This document shows positions 9,222-21,024 of a stretch of 64,000 bases of DNA, in pieces. The stretch lies in contig NZ_NIBS01000002.1 in the NCBI RefSeq assembly GCF_002632465.1, forward strand, positions 124,001 to 188,000, in the 5' to 3' direction. Under the pieces are notes generated by a model, which saw only the letters and a program-made list of their open reading frames with translations, made no database searches and was not told where the DNA came from. Made by a program: the position numbers and the translations under genes. The number at the start of each line of letters is the position of its first letter. Positions within the stretch are counted from its first letter, which is position 1. Origin of the DNA: Xenorhabdus budapestensis (GTDB lineage: Bacteria; Pseudomonadota; Gammaproteobacteria; Enterobacterales; Enterobacteriaceae).

Positions 9222-10457
9222 ATGAGCAATAAACGTCGTACCTACTTTTTCGGGTTTGCTGTGTTAGCCGTTTTCATCGCGGCTGTTTTTTTTACATGGA
9301 GCTATTTTAAAAAATCAGCCACATCGGGAGAAAAATCAGCTCAAGTATCAGAATCGCAAAAAAATTTGCACCTTATTCCCCCTCAACCCGTTCAGGTAGC
9401 TACCGTTAAAACAGAATCTGTCCCCCATTATCTGGGAGGGTTGGGAACAGTTCAGGCTACTGATACCGTAAATATTACCAGCCTTGTGAATGGGCAATTA
9501 ATTGCCCTGCATTTTAATGAAGGCCAACATGTCAAAAAAGGCGATTTACTGGCAGAAATTGATCCCCGTCCTTTTCAGGTCAGGCTGGCAAAAGCACAAG
9601 GGCAATATGTCAAAGATCAAACGATACTGGTTGATGCTAAACAGAATTTGGCTCGCTATCAGCAATTGGCGAAAAACAAATTAATTACTCAACAAGATTT
9701 GGATAAGCAGTTTTCCTTAGTGCGCCAGTATCAAGCTGCCCTAAAAACTGATCAGGCAGATATTGATGAACAGAAACTGCAATTAACCTATAGTCGCATT
9801 ACTGCTCCTATTTCAGGTCGTGTCGGTCTGAAACGGATAGATGTTGGTAATTATGTCTCTTCTGGAGGAGAAAATCCGATTGTGGTCATTACACGTGTTG
9901 ACCCTATTGATGTGGTGTTTTCCCTGCCTGAAAACGATCTCAGCACTATACTGAAGGCACAAAAGAGCAATAAAGAGCTTGCTGTTATCGCTTGGGATCG
10001 CAATAACCAGCTACAATTGGCACAAGGCAAACTACTCAGTATTGACAACCAGATTGATGTTGCTACTGGCACCATCAAGATGAAAGCACAATTCAATAAT
10101 CAAGATAACGCGCTATTTCCCAATCAATTTGTCAATATTCAGATCAAAGTGAATACGCTCAACAATGCCATTGTGATCCCAAGCGCCGCATTACAGATGA
10201 GTAGTGAAGGTTATTTTGTCTGGATGGTGGATAAAGATAATAAAGTCAGCAAACGTAAGGTGACTATCGGGTTGCAAAACACCGAACTAGTTGTCATTAA
10301 CAACAGTGTGTCCGTCGGTGACCGGGTTGTTACAGATGGTACTGATCAATTGACAGAAGGTGCTACTGTCGAGGTTGTTAAACCCCTGAAACCAGAGTCA
10401 AATAACAGCAATAGCGATAAGTCTGACCAGTCAAACAGTAAAGTGGAGAATACTTAA
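9222..10457 (+). CDS. mdtA: MdtA, periplasmic adaptor of the MdtABC multidrug pump
   Basis: MdtA links the inner-membrane MdtBC transporter to an outer-membrane channel such as TolC. The 411-residue product (415 in E. coli) has an N-terminal membrane anchor ([19 protein letters not shown], residues 7-25). A lipoyl-like domain ([20 protein letters not shown] to [14 protein letters not shown]), a helical hairpin rich in Gln and Lys, and beta-barrel and membrane-proximal domains follow. The C-terminal tail is Ser/Asn/Asp-rich. The TAA stop overlaps the mdtB ATG as TAATG, so translation is coupled. A BaeR box lies upstream. Confidence 0.95.
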   Translation: MSNKRRTYFFGFAVLAVFIAAVFFTWSYFKKSATSGEKSAQVSESQKNLHLIPPQPVQVATVKTESVPHYLGGLGTVQATDTVNITSLVNGQLIALHFNEGQHVKKGDLLAEIDPRPFQVRLAKAQGQYVKDQTILVDAKQNLARYQQLAKNKLITQQDLDKQFSLVRQYQAALKTDQADIDEQKLQLTYSRITAPISGRVGLKRIDVGNYVSSGGENPIVVITRVDPIDVVFSLPENDLSTILKAQKSNKELAVIAWDRNNQLQLAQGKLLSIDNQIDVATGTIKMKAQFNNQDNALFPNQFVNIQIKVNTLNNAIVIPSAALQMSSEGYFVWMVDKDNKVSKRKVTIGLQNTELVVINNSVSVGDRVVTDGTDQLTEGATVEVVKPLKPESNNSNSDKSDQSNSKVENT

Positions 10458-13400
10458 TGCTTTCTGATTCTCCAATAACAGGGGGCGGCCCGTCCCGCTT
10501 ATTTATCTTGCGTCCGGTAGCTACTACACTGTTTATGATTGCAATATTGCTTTCTGGCATCATCGGCTACCGAATGTTACCAGTTTCTGCATTGCCTCAA
10601 GTAGATTATCCTACTATTCAGGTTGTTACGCTCTACCCCGGTGCCAACCCTGACGTAATGACTTCTGCTATAACTGCACCATTAGAACGCAAATTCGGGC
10701 AAATATCCGGTTTGAAGCAGATGACATCACAAAGTTCCGGGGGCGCTTCTGTTATTACACTGGTATTCCAGCTCTCCTTGCCATTGGATGTAGCAGAACA
10801 GGATGTACAGGCCGCTATTAATTCAATCATTAATTTATTACCCGATGACCTGCCCTATCCGCCAATTTACAGTAAAGTCAATCCGGCTGATCCGCCTATC
10901 TTAACACTGGCCGTAACCTCTGATTCCCTGCCGATGACAGAGGTTCAGGATATGGTGGAAACTCGCGTTGCTCAACGCATTTCTCAAATCGGTGGTGTAG
11001 GTTTGGTCACTCTGGCTGGAGGACAGCGCCCTGCTGTGCGTGTGAAGTTAAATGCGCAGGCTACCGCTGCACAAGGGTTAGACAGTCGTACCATTAGCAA
11101 TGCAATTGTAAGTGCGAATGTAAATTCACCAAAAGGCAGTTTTGATGGCCCGACCCGTTCGGTCACTTTGTCTGCCAACGATCAAATGACGTCCATTGAC
11201 GAATACCGCAATTTAATTGTGGCCTATAAAAATGGAGCTCCGATTCGCCTGCGGGATGTTGCAACAATTGAACGAGGTGCGGAGAACACCAAACTGGGCG
11301 CATGGGCAAATGAAAAACCCGCTATTGTCATCAATGTCCAACGTCAGCCGGGTGCTAATGTTATTGAAACTACTGATAATATTCGTTCCATGCTGCCAGA
11401 GTTGATCAACAACCTGCCCAAGTCAGTTAATGTAGATGTTCTGACTGACCGAACTGTTACGATCCGCTCTTCAGTCAAGGATGTGCAATTTGAGTTGTTG
11501 CTGGCAATTGCATTGGTTGTGATGGTGATTTACCTGTTTTTACGCAATACAATTGCCACCCTGATCCCAAGCATTTCAGTGCCACTTTCCCTGATCGGCA
11601 CATTTGCGGTGATGTACTTTTGTGGTTTTTCCGTCAATAACCTCACTTTGATGGCATTAACCATCGCAACAGGCTTTGTAGTCGATGATGCCATTGTGGT
11701 TATCGAAAATATTTCCCGCCATATTGAGCGAGGAGAAAAACCGCTGGCTGCCGCCTTGAAGGGCGCTGGTGAAATCGGTTTTACCATTATTTCACTGACT
11801 TTTTCTTTGATTGCCGTTCTGATCCCTCTGCTGTTTATGGGAGATATTGTCGGTCGTTTATTCCGGGAGTTTGCAATTACGCTGGCGGTGGCGATTTTAA
11901 TTTCAGCCGTAGTTTCACTGACATTGACACCAATGATGTGCGCAAGAATGCTGAAAGCAGAAACGGATATTAAATACAACCGCTTTGAGCAAGCCTGTGA
12001 ACGTTTCTTTGAGTGGATGATTGCGATATATGGCACATGGCTGAAACGCGTTCTGAACCATCCCTGGATAACACTCGGTGTTACACTCAGCACTCTGGCT
12101 TTAACTACCCTGCTCTACATCATGATCCCAAAAGGATTTTTCCCATTGCAGGATAATGGATTAATTCAGGGAACACTGGAAGCACCACAATCCATCTCTT
12201 TCAGCGCTATGGCAGACAAGCAGCGTCAGGTAACTTCATTGTTACTAGAAGATCCGGCTGTGAAGAATGTCACTACGTTTATTGGCGTTGATGGTAGTAA
12301 CCCAACATTGAATAATGGGCGTCTGCAAATTACGCTTAAACCTTTTGATCAGCGTGACGATAAAATTGAAGAAATTATTCCTCGTCTGCAAGCTCGATTA
12401 GCCAAAGTACCCGATGTAACCTTGTATCTACAACCAATTCAAGATCTGACAATTGATACTCAGGTTTCCCGTACCCAATATCAATTTACTTTACAGGCTG
12501 CTTCTCTTGATGAACTTAATGTCTGGGTTCCAAAATTACAGGAAGCACTAAAAAAACGTCCTGAATTGGTTGATATCAGTAATGATTGGCAAAACAGGGG
12601 ATTAGTCTCTTATATTGATGTGAATCGCGATATGGCCAGTCGGTTGGGTATTTCCATGGCTGATATTGATAACACACTGTATAGCGCTTTCGGCCAAAGG
12701 TTGATTTCGACCATTTACACACAAGCGAATCAATACCGCGTCGTGCTGGAACAGGATACAACTAATTCACCCGGTCTTGATGCGCTCAATGATATCCGTC
12801 TTATTAGCACTGACGGCAAGATAGTGCCCCTAACCACTATCGCTACAGTGAAACAACAATTAGGTTATTTATCCATCAATCACCTACAACAGTTTCCTGC
12901 TACCACTTTTTCATTCAATGTTGCACCAAATACTTCTCTAGAAGCAGCAGTTGATGCAGTAAAAGAAACAGAACGCGCAATTAATATACCAAAAGATATC
13001 AACACACAATTTCAAGGAGCGACGCTGGCATTCCAGAATTCACTGAATAATACCTTATTGCTGATACTGGCTGCTGTCGTTGCGATGTACATTGTGCTTG
13101 GCATACTGTATGAAAGCTTTATTCATCCGGTAACTATCCTGTCAACACTCCCCACTGCTGGCGTCGGAGCATTATTGGCTTTAATGCTGGGTGGCTATGA
13201 ACTGGATGTTATTGCCATCATTGGGATTATTTTGCTGATTGGTATTGTGAAAAAAAACGCCATCATGATGATCGATTTTGCCTTGGTAGCAGAACGGGAA
13301 AACGGAATGTCACCCTATGATGCCATTTTTCAAGCCTGCCTCTTGCGTTTCAGGCCAATATTAATGACAACAATGGCTGCACTATTGGGGGCATTACCAT

Positions 13401-13639
13401 TAATGCTCAGCAACGGAATTGGAGCTGAACTACGCCGTCCACTGGGGGTTAGTATGGTAGGCGGGTTGATTATGAGCCAGATCCTGACCTTGTTTACAAC
13501 ACCTGTTATTTACCTGCTATTTGATCGGCTGGGGCACTATTACAAGAGCAAATACAAGTATAAGAGTAATCATGAACAACAGAACGACGCCCAAACAAAA
13601 TTAGCTCATTCTTCTACTGACCATCAGGAGCCGCTGTGA
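10457..13639 (+). CDS. mdtB: MdtB, RND transporter subunit of MdtABC
   Basis: MdtB is one of the two proton-driven RND subunits that assemble as an MdtB2C heterotrimer exporting bile salts, novobiocin and other agents. The 1060-residue protein shows the RND plan: an N-terminal membrane helix after [15 protein letters not shown], a large periplasmic loop, a central block of helices with the proton-relay motif [17 protein letters not shown], a second loop, and C-terminal helices with [15 protein letters not shown]. It is about 20 residues longer than E. coli MdtB, mostly in a polar C-terminal tail. It overlaps mdtA by one base and mdtC by four. Confidence 0.95.
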   Translation: MLSDSPITGGGPSRLFILRPVATTLFMIAILLSGIIGYRMLPVSALPQVDYPTIQVVTLYPGANPDVMTSAITAPLERKFGQISGLKQMTSQSSGGASVITLVFQLSLPLDVAEQDVQAAINSIINLLPDDLPYPPIYSKVNPADPPILTLAVTSDSLPMTEVQDMVETRVAQRISQIGGVGLVTLAGGQRPAVRVKLNAQATAAQGLDSRTISNAIVSANVNSPKGSFDGPTRSVTLSANDQMTSIDEYRNLIVAYKNGAPIRLRDVATIERGAENTKLGAWANEKPAIVINVQRQPGANVIETTDNIRSMLPELINNLPKSVNVDVLTDRTVTIRSSVKDVQFELLLAIALVVMVIYLFLRNTIATLIPSISVPLSLIGTFAVMYFCGFSVNNLTLMALTIATGFVVDDAIVVIENISRHIERGEKPLAAALKGAGEIGFTIISLTFSLIAVLIPLLFMGDIVGRLFREFAITLAVAILISAVVSLTLTPMMCARMLKAETDIKYNRFEQACERFFEWMIAIYGTWLKRVLNHPWITLGVTLSTLALTTLLYIMIPKGFFPLQDNGLIQGTLEAPQSISFSAMADKQRQVTSLLLEDPAVKNVTTFIGVDGSNPTLNNGRLQITLKPFDQRDDKIEEIIPRLQARLAKVPDVTLYLQPIQDLTIDTQVSRTQYQFTLQAASLDELNVWVPKLQEALKKRPELVDISNDWQNRGLVSYIDVNRDMASRLGISMADIDNTLYSAFGQRLISTIYTQANQYRVVLEQDTTNSPGLDALNDIRLISTDGKIVPLTTIATVKQQLGYLSINHLQQFPATTFSFNVAPNTSLEAAVDAVKETERAINIPKDINTQFQGATLAFQNSLNNTLLLILAAVVAMYIVLGILYESFIHPVTILSTLPTAGVGALLALMLGGYELDVIAIIGIILLIGIVKKNAIMMIDFALVAERENGMSPYDAIFQACLLRFRPILMTTMAALLGALPLMLSNGIGAELRRPLGVSMVGGLIMSQILTLFTTPVIYLLFDRLGHYYKSKYKYKSNHEQQNDAQTKLAHSSTDHQEPL

Positions 13640-16600
13640 AATTTTTCGCCTTATTTATCCAGCGGCCTGTCGCAACTACACTATTAAGCGTAGCCATTAC
13701 GCTATTTGGGGCTGTTAGCTTTACCCTGTTGCCAGTATCACCATTACCGCAGGTTGATTTTCCGGTGATTACAGTTTCTGCTTCAATGCCCGGAGCATCA
13801 CCGGAAACCATGGCTTCTTCCGTCACTACCCCATTAGAACGTTCACTCGGTAGAATTGCTGGTATTAAAGAGATGAGTTCCAGTAGTTCATTAGGTTTCA
13901 GTGAAATTTTTCTGGAATTTGAGCTGAACCGGGATATTAATGGAGCAGCACGAGATGTACAGGCAGCTATAAATGCAGCAGAAAGCCTGTTACCTTCGGG
14001 GATGCCAAGCCGCCCAACCTACCATAAGGCAAATCTTTCTTCTGCCCCAATCATGATTCTGACTTTGACATCAGATAGCTATGACGAAGGGCAATTGTAT
14101 GATATCGCCTCAACACACCTTGCCCAAAAAATTTCACAAATAGAAGGTGTCAGCCAAGTTAACGTTGCAGGTAGTTCACTACCCGCAATACGGGTCGAAC
14201 TGAATCCTAATGCCCTATTCAATCAGGGAGTATCTCTTGATGATGTTCGCGAAGCTATCAACAAGGCTAATGTCAGACGCCCAACAGGACACGTTGATAC
14301 AGATAAACAAAGCTGGCAAATACAAACTAACGATGAAATCAAGCAAGCGGACAATTATGCCTCCATTATTGTGCACTATCGTAATGGCTCACCTGTTCGT
14401 TTAAAAGATGTCGCAACTGTCAAAGATTCCGTCGAAGATACCCGGGCAGCGGGAATGTCCGGCAATGGCCCCGCTATTGCGCTGATTATCCGGCGGGAAT
14501 CAAGTGCAAATATCATTGAAACCATCAAGAAAATTCGTGCTGAACTCCCGGCTCTGCGAGCATCAATACCCGCTAATATTCAGCTGAATGTTGTACAGGA
14601 TCGCTCTCCCCCTATTCGAGCGTCCCTGTATGAAGTGGAACAAGCACTTGCCGTTGCCGTTGCTCTGGTGATCCTGGTTGTTTTTCTATTCCTGCGTTCA
14701 GGACGTGCCACCCTTATCCCAGCAATTACAGTTCCAGTATCATTAATTGGTACGTTTACGGCTATGTACTTATGTGGTTTCAGTCTGAATAACCTCTCAT
14801 TGATGGCACTGACCATTGCTACGGGTTTCGTTGTTGATGATGCCATTGTGGTACTGGAAAATATTTCCCGCCATCTGGAAGCCGGGTTGAAACCAGCACA
14901 AGCCGCTCTTAAGGGAGTGAGAGAAGTTGGTTTTACTGTTCTTGCTATGAGCCTTTCACTCGTTGCTGTCTTTATACCCCTTATACTGATAGATGAGTTA
15001 CTTGGCAGACTATTCCTTGATTTTGCCGTTACGCTCGCAACCGCGATAGGTATTTCACTGCTGGTTTCCCTAACTTTAACGCCGATGATGTGCGCTCATT
15101 TATTGAAGTCTTCACCAGAAAAATCACTGAAGAAAACCCGCGGTTTCGGCAAAGTTTTACTGAGACTCCAGCAATACTATGGGCGCTCATTAAAATGGAT
15201 ACTCAACCATACTCGTTGGGTTTTATTGACACTGGTTGGGGTTATTGCGCTGAATGTCTGGCTTTATATCAGTATTCCGAAAACTTTTTTCCCCAGACAG
15301 GATACAGGCCAATTAATAGGCTTCGTTGTTGCTGATCAAAGCATTTCATTTCAGGCCATGCGTAAAAAAATGGAATATTTCATGGGGGTTATCAATGCAG
15401 ACCCAACTGTTGAAAATATTACAGGATTTACAGGTGGGAACAGCATCAATGTCGGTTTTATTTTTATGGGTTTAAAACCATTGAGTGAACGAACAGAAAA
15501 TATCGAACAAGTCATGACCCGTTTAAGGAAAAAATTATCCCACGAGCCGGGTGCGGAACTCTATTTGATACCTGTTCAGGACCTCAGCTCTGGTGGAGGC
15601 GGAGGTAACGCCAAATCCATTTATCAATTTACTTTGCTGTCAGATGATTTTTCTGAACTTCGCAAATGGACACCTATTATCGAAAAAGCCTTGAAGAAAG
15701 TACCGCAACTGACAGGAATAAATTCGGACGATGACAGTAAAGGTTCTGAACTCACAATCACCTATGATCGTGATCTGATGGCTCGCCTCGGCATTAGTGT
15801 CGCCCAAGCCAATAGTTTGCTCGGCAACGCTTTCGGTCAACAACCGATTTCAACCATTTATCAACCACTGAACCAATACAAAGTAGTGATGGAAGTCGCG
15901 CCTGAATATAATCAGGATGCCAGCTCATTAGAGAAAATTTTTGTTATCAATAAAGAGGGAAAGCGTATCCCACTCTCTTATTTTGCAAGCTGGCGACCAA
16001 CCAATGCCCCATTAGATGTCTATCACCAAGGGCTTTCAGCCGCTTCTATGATCTCTTTCGATATCGCAGCAGGTTATACGATGTCTGATGCAACCAGAGC
16101 AATAGAACGCACGATGACAGAACTCGGTGTTCCATCAACAGTACGTCTTTCTTTTACTGGTGCAGTGCAAAATTTTGAAGAAAGTCAGCGTTCTCAGTTA
16201 CTGGTGATCCTTGCGGCGATTATTACTGTTTATCTGGTGCTGGGCGTACTTTATGAAAGCTATATTCATCCTCTGACAATTCTTTCCACGCTGCCTTCTG
16301 CGGGAGTTGGAGCCTTGCTGGCATTGGAGATCTTCAATACTCCGTTTAGTCTGATCGCCATGATTGGGATTATGCTGCTGATTGGGATTGTGAAGAAAAA
16401 TGCCATTATTATGGTGGACTTTGCTCTTGAAGCTCAGCGAAATGGTCGGTTAAGTGCCCAAGAAGCAATATTTCAGGCCAGTTTGTTAAGATTCCGGCCG
16501 ATCATGATGACCACGCTTTCAGCCTTGTTCGGGGCCCTGCCTTTGGTACTGAATAACGGTGATGGTGCTGAATTACGTCATCCTCTGGGAATTACCATTG

Positions 16601-16731
16601 TTGGTGGTCTGGTAATGAGCCAACTTCTCACGTTATATACTACACCTGTGGTCTATCTGTTTTTTGACCGACTACGTGAAAAATGGCATCAACGCAGAGT
16701 AGCAAAATTTCAGAGAATCAAGCCATCGTGA
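13636..16731 (+). CDS. mdtC: MdtC, RND transporter subunit of MdtABC
   Basis: MdtC is the partner RND subunit of MdtB; heterotrimers of both are needed for full activity. The 1031 residues (1025 in E. coli) begin [17 protein letters not shown] and have the relay motif [17 protein letters not shown] and the [15 protein letters not shown] helix. Translation starts at a GTG whose last bases overlap the mdtB TGA stop (GTGA at 13636-13639). Its own TGA overlaps the baeS GTG in the same way. The mdtD gene that follows mdtC in E. coli is absent. Confidence 0.95.
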   Translation: MKFFALFIQRPVATTLLSVAITLFGAVSFTLLPVSPLPQVDFPVITVSASMPGASPETMASSVTTPLERSLGRIAGIKEMSSSSSLGFSEIFLEFELNRDINGAARDVQAAINAAESLLPSGMPSRPTYHKANLSSAPIMILTLTSDSYDEGQLYDIASTHLAQKISQIEGVSQVNVAGSSLPAIRVELNPNALFNQGVSLDDVREAINKANVRRPTGHVDTDKQSWQIQTNDEIKQADNYASIIVHYRNGSPVRLKDVATVKDSVEDTRAAGMSGNGPAIALIIRRESSANIIETIKKIRAELPALRASIPANIQLNVVQDRSPPIRASLYEVEQALAVAVALVILVVFLFLRSGRATLIPAITVPVSLIGTFTAMYLCGFSLNNLSLMALTIATGFVVDDAIVVLENISRHLEAGLKPAQAALKGVREVGFTVLAMSLSLVAVFIPLILIDELLGRLFLDFAVTLATAIGISLLVSLTLTPMMCAHLLKSSPEKSLKKTRGFGKVLLRLQQYYGRSLKWILNHTRWVLLTLVGVIALNVWLYISIPKTFFPRQDTGQLIGFVVADQSISFQAMRKKMEYFMGVINADPTVENITGFTGGNSINVGFIFMGLKPLSERTENIEQVMTRLRKKLSHEPGAELYLIPVQDLSSGGGGGNAKSIYQFTLLSDDFSELRKWTPIIEKALKKVPQLTGINSDDDSKGSELTITYDRDLMARLGISVAQANSLLGNAFGQQPISTIYQPLNQYKVVMEVAPEYNQDASSLEKIFVINKEGKRIPLSYFASWRPTNAPLDVYHQGLSAASMISFDIAAGYTMSDATRAIERTMTELGVPSTVRLSFTGAVQNFEESQRSQLLVILAAIITVYLVLGVLYESYIHPLTILSTLPSAGVGALLALEIFNTPFSLIAMIGIMLLIGIVKKNAIIMVDFALEAQRNGRLSAQEAIFQASLLRFRPIMMTTLSALFGALPLVLNNGDGAELRHPLGITIVGGLVMSQLLTLYTTPVVYLFFDRLREKWHQRRVAKFQRIKPS

Positions 16732-18140
16732 AATTCAGGATGAAAACCGGGATCAGCGGAAAATTATTTCTGGCAATTTTTGCCACCTGTATGCTGGTAC
16801 TAGTAACAATGCACTGGGGGGCTCGCCTCAGTTTCCAACATGAATTCATTGGTTATATCAAACAAAATAGCCAAATACGTGCCAACATGCTGGCAGAAGC
16901 ATTGACAGAGCAGTACCAGCAATACGGTAATTGGGATTTCCTGACCAAAAATGATCGCGTCATCTTTCAGATTATCCGTAACATTGAGCAGAGCAGTAAC
17001 AACCGTCAGGGGCCATCCTCCCACGTCTGGCGTACTCAGTTCTGGGTTGTTGATCGCCATATGAATCGTTTGGTAGGCCATGCGGATAATATGTCTGAAG
17101 AAACCTATCGCAAGCCTGTGATTTATCAAAATGAAGTTGTTGGTTGGGTCATTGTCAGTGCCTCTGACAAAATTACCCGTCAGGCCGATATCAGTTTCGC
17201 CAGCCAACAACAATTAACCAGTTGGATTATCGCCGGCTTTTCCACTATGTTGGCCTTGATAGCAACTTTCTTCTTATCCCGCGGATTTCTGAAACCGATT
17301 AAACGACTGGTAGAAGGAACACATAAACTGGCTTCCGGTGATTTTAGTATTCGTGTAGCAGTGTCCAGCAAGGATGAGATTGGTCAACTGGCATCGGATT
17401 TTAATCTTCTCGCTTGTACATTAGAAAAAAATGAACAGATGCGTCAGGATCACATGGCAGATATCTCCCACGAATTACGCACTCCACTCTCTATTCTGCG
17501 TGGTGAACTGGAAGCTCTGCAAGATGGTGTTCGGCAACCAACACAAGCAACTATTCATTCCTTACTGACCGAAGTTACTATCCTGACAAAACTGGTGGAT
17601 GATTTGCATCTGTTGTCCCTATCAGATCGGGGCTCTCTGGCTTACCGGAAAGAGCTAATGAACGTCGATGAGCTACTGAAAATAGCTGTGGCTGCTTATC
17701 AGGGACGCTTTGCTGATAAACAGATTACTCTGGAACTACATTTACCAAAAAACACCATGTTGTTTGCCGATCCCAAGCGATTAACACAGTTATTTCAGAA
17801 TTTACTGGAAAATAACTTACGTTATACCGCTGATTACGGAAAAGTAGTTATTTGCGGACATATAGATCAGCAGAAATGGGTACTTAGCTGGCAAGATAGT
17901 GCTCCCGGCTTAACTACTGAGCAATGCCAACGTATTTTTGAACGGTTCTATCGCTGCGAATCTTCCCGCAACCGTGCCAGCGGTGGTTCGGGTTTAGGTT
18001 TGGCGATCTGTTATAACATCATTGAAGCACACAATGGTCTTATTCAAGCAGAAATATCACCTTTAGGTGGTCTTAAAATTCACGTAGAATTACCTCTGAC
18101 CAAATTTTCCGAACATAAAACGCTGAATATAACACACTGA
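16728..18140 (+). CDS. baeS: BaeS, envelope-stress sensor histidine kinase
   Basis: BaeS senses envelope damage (indole, flavonoids, misfolded pili in E. coli) and phosphorylates BaeR. From GTG at 16728 the protein has 470 residues (467 in E. coli) and starts with the homologous [20 protein letters not shown]. It has a first membrane helix (about 11-29), a periplasmic sensor, a second helix (about 166-184), a HAMP domain ([14 protein letters not shown]), the phosphoacceptor His248 in [10 protein letters not shown], and ATP-binding N, G1 and G2 boxes ([24 protein letters not shown]). The frame is open upstream to 16683, but the GTGA overlap with mdtC repeats the mdtB-mdtC junction and fixes the start. 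Confidence 0.95.
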   Translation: MKFRMKTGISGKLFLAIFATCMLVLVTMHWGARLSFQHEFIGYIKQNSQIRANMLAEALTEQYQQYGNWDFLTKNDRVIFQIIRNIEQSSNNRQGPSSHVWRTQFWVVDRHMNRLVGHADNMSEETYRKPVIYQNEVVGWVIVSASDKITRQADISFASQQQLTSWIIAGFSTMLALIATFFLSRGFLKPIKRLVEGTHKLASGDFSIRVAVSSKDEIGQLASDFNLLACTLEKNEQMRQDHMADISHELRTPLSILRGELEALQDGVRQPTQATIHSLLTEVTILTKLVDDLHLLSLSDRGSLAYRKELMNVDELLKIAVAAYQGRFADKQITLELHLPKNTMLFADPKRLTQLFQNLLENNLRYTADYGKVVICGHIDQQKWVLSWQDSAPGLTTEQCQRIFERFYRCESSRNRASGGSGLGLAICYNIIEAHNGLIQAEISPLGGLKIHVELPLTKFSEHKTLNITH

Positions 18141-18151
18141 ATATAAGAATA

Positions 18152-18850
18152 ATGAGTGCACAATATACCGTTCTGATCGTGGAAGATGAACCCAAACTGG
18201 GACAGTTACTTGTTGATTATCTACAAACTGCAAATTATCAAACACAATGGTTGGTACGTGGTGATGAAGTGATTGCTCATGTCCAGCAACAGCAACCCGA
18301 TATTATCCTGCTCGATCTTATGCTGCCCGGGCTTGATGGTTTGTCAGTTTGTAGGGAAATCCGCAAATTTTCTAATATTCCCATTATCATAATGACAGCC
18401 AAAACAGAGGAGATTGACCGCCTGTTAGGGCTGGAAATCGGTGCGGATGATTATGTTTGTAAGCCTTATAGCCCACGAGAAATAGTTGCCAGAGTGAAAA
18501 CGATTTTACGTCGCTGTTATCGCCCACAAGATATCGTTAGCGAACAAGGGGCACTGACAATTGATGAAAATCATTTTCAAGCTCGCTATCTTGAACGGGT
18601 TCTGGATCTGACACCAGTTGAATTCCGGTTACTTAAGATAATTTCCAGCCAGCCCGGGCGGGTTTTTTCCCGTGATCAGCTACTAAATAATCTCTATAAC
18701 GATCATCGTATTGTTAATGATCGCACTATCGATAGCCATATCAAAAACTTACGCAGGAAATTAGAACAATTAGACGAAGATAAATCTTTTATTCGCTCGA
18801 TTTATGGCTTGGGATACCGCTGGGAAGCCGAAATTTGCCGTCTGATATGA
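18152..18850 (+). CDS. baeR: BaeR, envelope-stress response regulator
   Basis: BaeR is the OmpR-type DNA-binding partner of BaeS and activates mdtABC and other envelope genes. The 232-residue protein has a receiver domain with acidic pocket EDE (11-13), phosphoacceptor Asp55 in LLDLMLPG and Lys in CKPYSPRE. A winged-helix domain follows, with [11 protein letters not shown] and [15 protein letters not shown]. It is slightly shorter than E. coli BaeR (240) at the N-terminus. It starts 11 bases after baeS. The BaeR box at 9103-9120 suggests autoregulation of the whole operon. Confidence 0.95.
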   Translation: MSAQYTVLIVEDEPKLGQLLVDYLQTANYQTQWLVRGDEVIAHVQQQQPDIILLDLMLPGLDGLSVCREIRKFSNIPIIIMTAKTEEIDRLLGLEIGADDYVCKPYSPREIVARVKTILRRCYRPQDIVSEQGALTIDENHFQARYLERVLDLTPVEFRLLKIISSQPGRVFSRDQLLNNLYNDHRIVNDRTIDSHIKNLRRKLEQLDEDKSFIRSIYGLGYRWEAEICRLI

Positions 18851-18934
18851 CTGCCTAATTTTTGTTAAAAAATTCACCTGAGTAAATTTCAAGCTAAACT
18901 TAAGCTGATAATTACCCAATCAGGAGAATTTCTT

Positions 18935-19279
18935 ATGGCTACTGGGCATTTTGATCTTAAGAAAGCAAAGAACGGGCAATTTTATTTCAATCTGGTCGCG
19001 GCCAACGGTGACATCATTCTCAGCAGTGAAATGTACACCACCAAAGCGGCTGCTAATAAAGGTATCCATTCGGTACAGGTCAACTCTCTGGACAAAACTC
19101 GTCATGAAGTAAGAAAGAATAAGTCTGGCAAAAGCTATTTTGTCTTAAAGGCAAGAAATCATCAGATTATTGGTATCAGTGAATCTTATGGTAATGAAAC
19201 CGCGATGAAGAAAGGCATACAGTCTGTCATAAAGATCGGGGTAACAGATAAAGTGCGGGATTTGACCAAACGTAATTAA
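18935..19279 (+). CDS. yegP: YegP, UPF0339 (DUF1508) protein
   Basis: The 114-residue product consists of two tandem DUF1508 repeats. The first is FDLKKAKNGQFYFNLVAANG with YTTKAAANKGI, the second HEVRKNKSGKSYFVLKARNH with YGNETAMKKGI, each about 50 residues. E. coli YegP (110 residues) has the same organisation, and its role is not established. A CAGGAG ribosome binding site lies before the ATG. The gene follows baeR by 84 bases and ends at a strong terminator, so it could be the last gene of the Mdt-Bae transcript, though an independent promoter cannot be excluded. Confidence 0.9.
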   Translation: MATGHFDLKKAKNGQFYFNLVAANGDIILSSEMYTTKAAANKGIHSVQVNSLDKTRHEVRKNKSGKSYFVLKARNHQIIGISESYGNETAMKKGIQSVIKIGVTDKVRDLTKRN

Positions 19280-19285
19280 TTAACT

Positions 19286-19307
19286 GCGCCGCATTAGCGG
19301 CGCGTTT
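19286..19307 (+). terminator. intrinsic terminator after yegP
   Basis: GCGCCGC (19286-19292) pairs perfectly with GCGGCGC (19297-19303) around an ATTA loop and is followed by a T-rich stretch. It would end the yegP or mdtABC-baeSR-yegP transcript. Confidence 0.8.
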
Positions 19308-19462
19308 CTGCTTCTTTTCCCATTTCTGTTCTCCTTCTCCACAATAAATTTGTGTCATCAGCAGAATAAGCGCTAAAATTCTTCTTCTTTAACCTTACTC
19401 TTAGTAATGATAAACAGATAGGGTAAGGTCTGATTTGAACTCAGACTGAGAACGTTAATAAT

Positions 19463-20854
19463 ATGTTTACTCCAGAATTACTTTCTCCTGCCGGCTCCTT
19501 GAAAAACATGCGCTATGCCTTTGCCTATGGTGCGGATGCCATTTATGCTGGTCAGCCCCGTTACAGCCTTCGTGTTCGAAACAACGAATTTAATCATGAA
19601 ACACTGGCTCAAGGAATTAAAGAGGCACATACATTAGGCAAGCGTTTTTATGTCGTAGTTAATATCGCACCGCATAATGCAAAACTAAAAACCTTTATTC
19701 GCGATTTAAAACCTGTCATTGCAATGGAGCCTGATGCACTAATTATGTCCGATCCCGGCTTAATTATGATGGTACGTGAAGCCTTTCCTGAGATAGATAT
19801 TCACCTTTCCGTACAAGCAAATGCCGTTAACTGGGCAACGGTTAAATTCTGGAAACAAATGGGATTAACACGAGTCATTCTCTCCCGTGAGCTTTCACTG
19901 GAAGAAATTGCCGAAATCCGTCAACAGGTTCCTGAAATGGAGCTTGAAGTTTTCGTTCATGGTGCGCTCTGTATGGCCTACTCTGGACGTTGCCTGTTAT
20001 CAGGCTATATCAACAAACGTGACCCCAATCAGGGCACCTGCACCAATGCCTGCCGCTGGGAATATCATGTGCAGGAAGGAAAAGAAGATGAAGTCGGAAA
20101 TATCGTCCATACCCATGACCCTATTCCGGTCAAAAATATTCCGGTTAAAAATGTTGAGCCAACTCTGGGGGAAGGTGCCCCGACAGACAAAGTATTTATG
20201 ATCGAAGAAGCCAAGCGTCCCGGTGAGTATATGAGTGCATTTGAAGATGAACATGGCACCTATATTATGAACTCTAAGGATTTACGCGCAATTGCGCATG
20301 TAGAACGACTGACCAAAATGGGCGTTCATTCATTAAAAATAGAAGGCCGCACAAAATCTTTCTACTATTGTGCCCGTACTGCTCAGGTATATCGCCGTGC
20401 CATTGATGATGCAGTGGCTGGCAAACCTTTCGATCCTACATTGATGAGCACACTGGAAGGTTTAGCGCATCGAGGTTATACGGAAGGCTTTTTGCGCCGT
20501 CATACTCATGATACTTACCAGACTTATGAATATGGTTATTCAGTATCAGACACACAACAATTTGTCGGAGAATTCACTGGCAACCGGGTCAATGACCTGG
20601 CAGAGGTGGTAGTAAAAAACAAATTCATCGTTGGTGACAGCCTTGAGGTTATGACCCCAGCGGGCAATATCAACTTTATGCTGACATCAATGACAAACAA
20701 AAAAGGCCAGTCCGTTGAAGTCGCGCCGGGGGATGGTCACATCGTTTATCTGCCTGTTCCTGTAGAAATTGAACTAAATTATGCTCTGTTGATCCGCAAT
20801 CTAAAAGGAGGTAATACCAGAGCACCGCATGTGAAAACGGATCCTTTAAAATAA
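19463..20854 (+). CDS. trhP: TrhP (YegQ), tRNA 5-hydroxyuridine synthesis protein, U32 family
   Basis: TrhP, a member of the 'peptidase U32' family, is needed for prephenate-dependent hydroxylation of U34 in several tRNAs. The 463-residue protein carries the family signature EVFVHGALCMAYSGRCLLS followed by GTCTNACRW; these Cys residues are thought to hold an iron-sulphur cluster. It is ten residues longer than E. coli YegQ. Part of this comes from an in-frame 15-bp tandem duplication (20123-20137 and 20138-20152, one mismatch) giving IPVKN twice. It has its own upstream region after the yegP terminator and is followed by the CyaR small RNA gene, as in E. coli. Confidence 0.94.
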   Translation: MFTPELLSPAGSLKNMRYAFAYGADAIYAGQPRYSLRVRNNEFNHETLAQGIKEAHTLGKRFYVVVNIAPHNAKLKTFIRDLKPVIAMEPDALIMSDPGLIMMVREAFPEIDIHLSVQANAVNWATVKFWKQMGLTRVILSRELSLEEIAEIRQQVPEMELEVFVHGALCMAYSGRCLLSGYINKRDPNQGTCTNACRWEYHVQEGKEDEVGNIVHTHDPIPVKNIPVKNVEPTLGEGAPTDKVFMIEEAKRPGEYMSAFEDEHGTYIMNSKDLRAIAHVERLTKMGVHSLKIEGRTKSFYYCARTAQVYRRAIDDAVAGKPFDPTLMSTLEGLAHRGYTEGFLRRHTHDTYQTYEYGYSVSDTQQFVGEFTGNRVNDLAEVVVKNKFIVGDSLEVMTPAGNINFMLTSMTNKKGQSVEVAPGDGHIVYLPVPVEIELNYALLIRNLKGGNTRAPHVKTDPLK

Positions 20855-20889
20855 TCTGGCATGGATTTTAAAGAAATAGTTCTATTTTT

Positions 20890-20932
20890 TTAGAAACAGA
20901 TCACATCAATACTATTTTATTTCTCGTATTAT
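20890..20932 (+). promoter_or_regulatory. CRP-dependent promoter of cyaR
   Basis: TTAGA-AACAGA-TCACA at 20890-20905 fits a CRP site with a strong right half and a weak left half. A -10 element TATTAT lies at 20927-20932. If transcription starts near 20939, the CRP site is centred at about -41.5, the class II activation position. E. coli cyaR is known to be activated by CRP-cAMP. The start site is estimated, not measured. Confidence 0.6.
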
Positions 20933-20938
20933 CAGCTC

Positions 20939-21024
20939 TGAAAAATGAAGAACTAAAAAAGTTTCACTGTAAGACTAGGAACCACCTCCTTGGCTAGCTC
21001 AATCTCCCTTGGGCTAGCCTTTTT
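20939..21024 (+). ncRNA. cyaR: CyaR (RyeE) small regulatory RNA
   Basis: CyaR is an Hfq-dependent small RNA that in E. coli and Salmonella represses ompX, nadE, luxS and other mRNAs under CRP control. The block AGGAACCACCTCCTT (20978-20992) is the conserved CyaR core and is followed, as in E. coli, by a terminator hairpin whose loop contains TCTCCC. Here the stem is GGCTAGCTCAA with TTGGGCTAGCC (20992-21002 and 21009-21019, one G-T pair), then TTTTTCTTTT. Its place directly after trhP/yegQ matches the E. coli locus. The 5' end is estimated from the promoter; the length, about 86 nt, fits the family. Confidence 0.88.
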
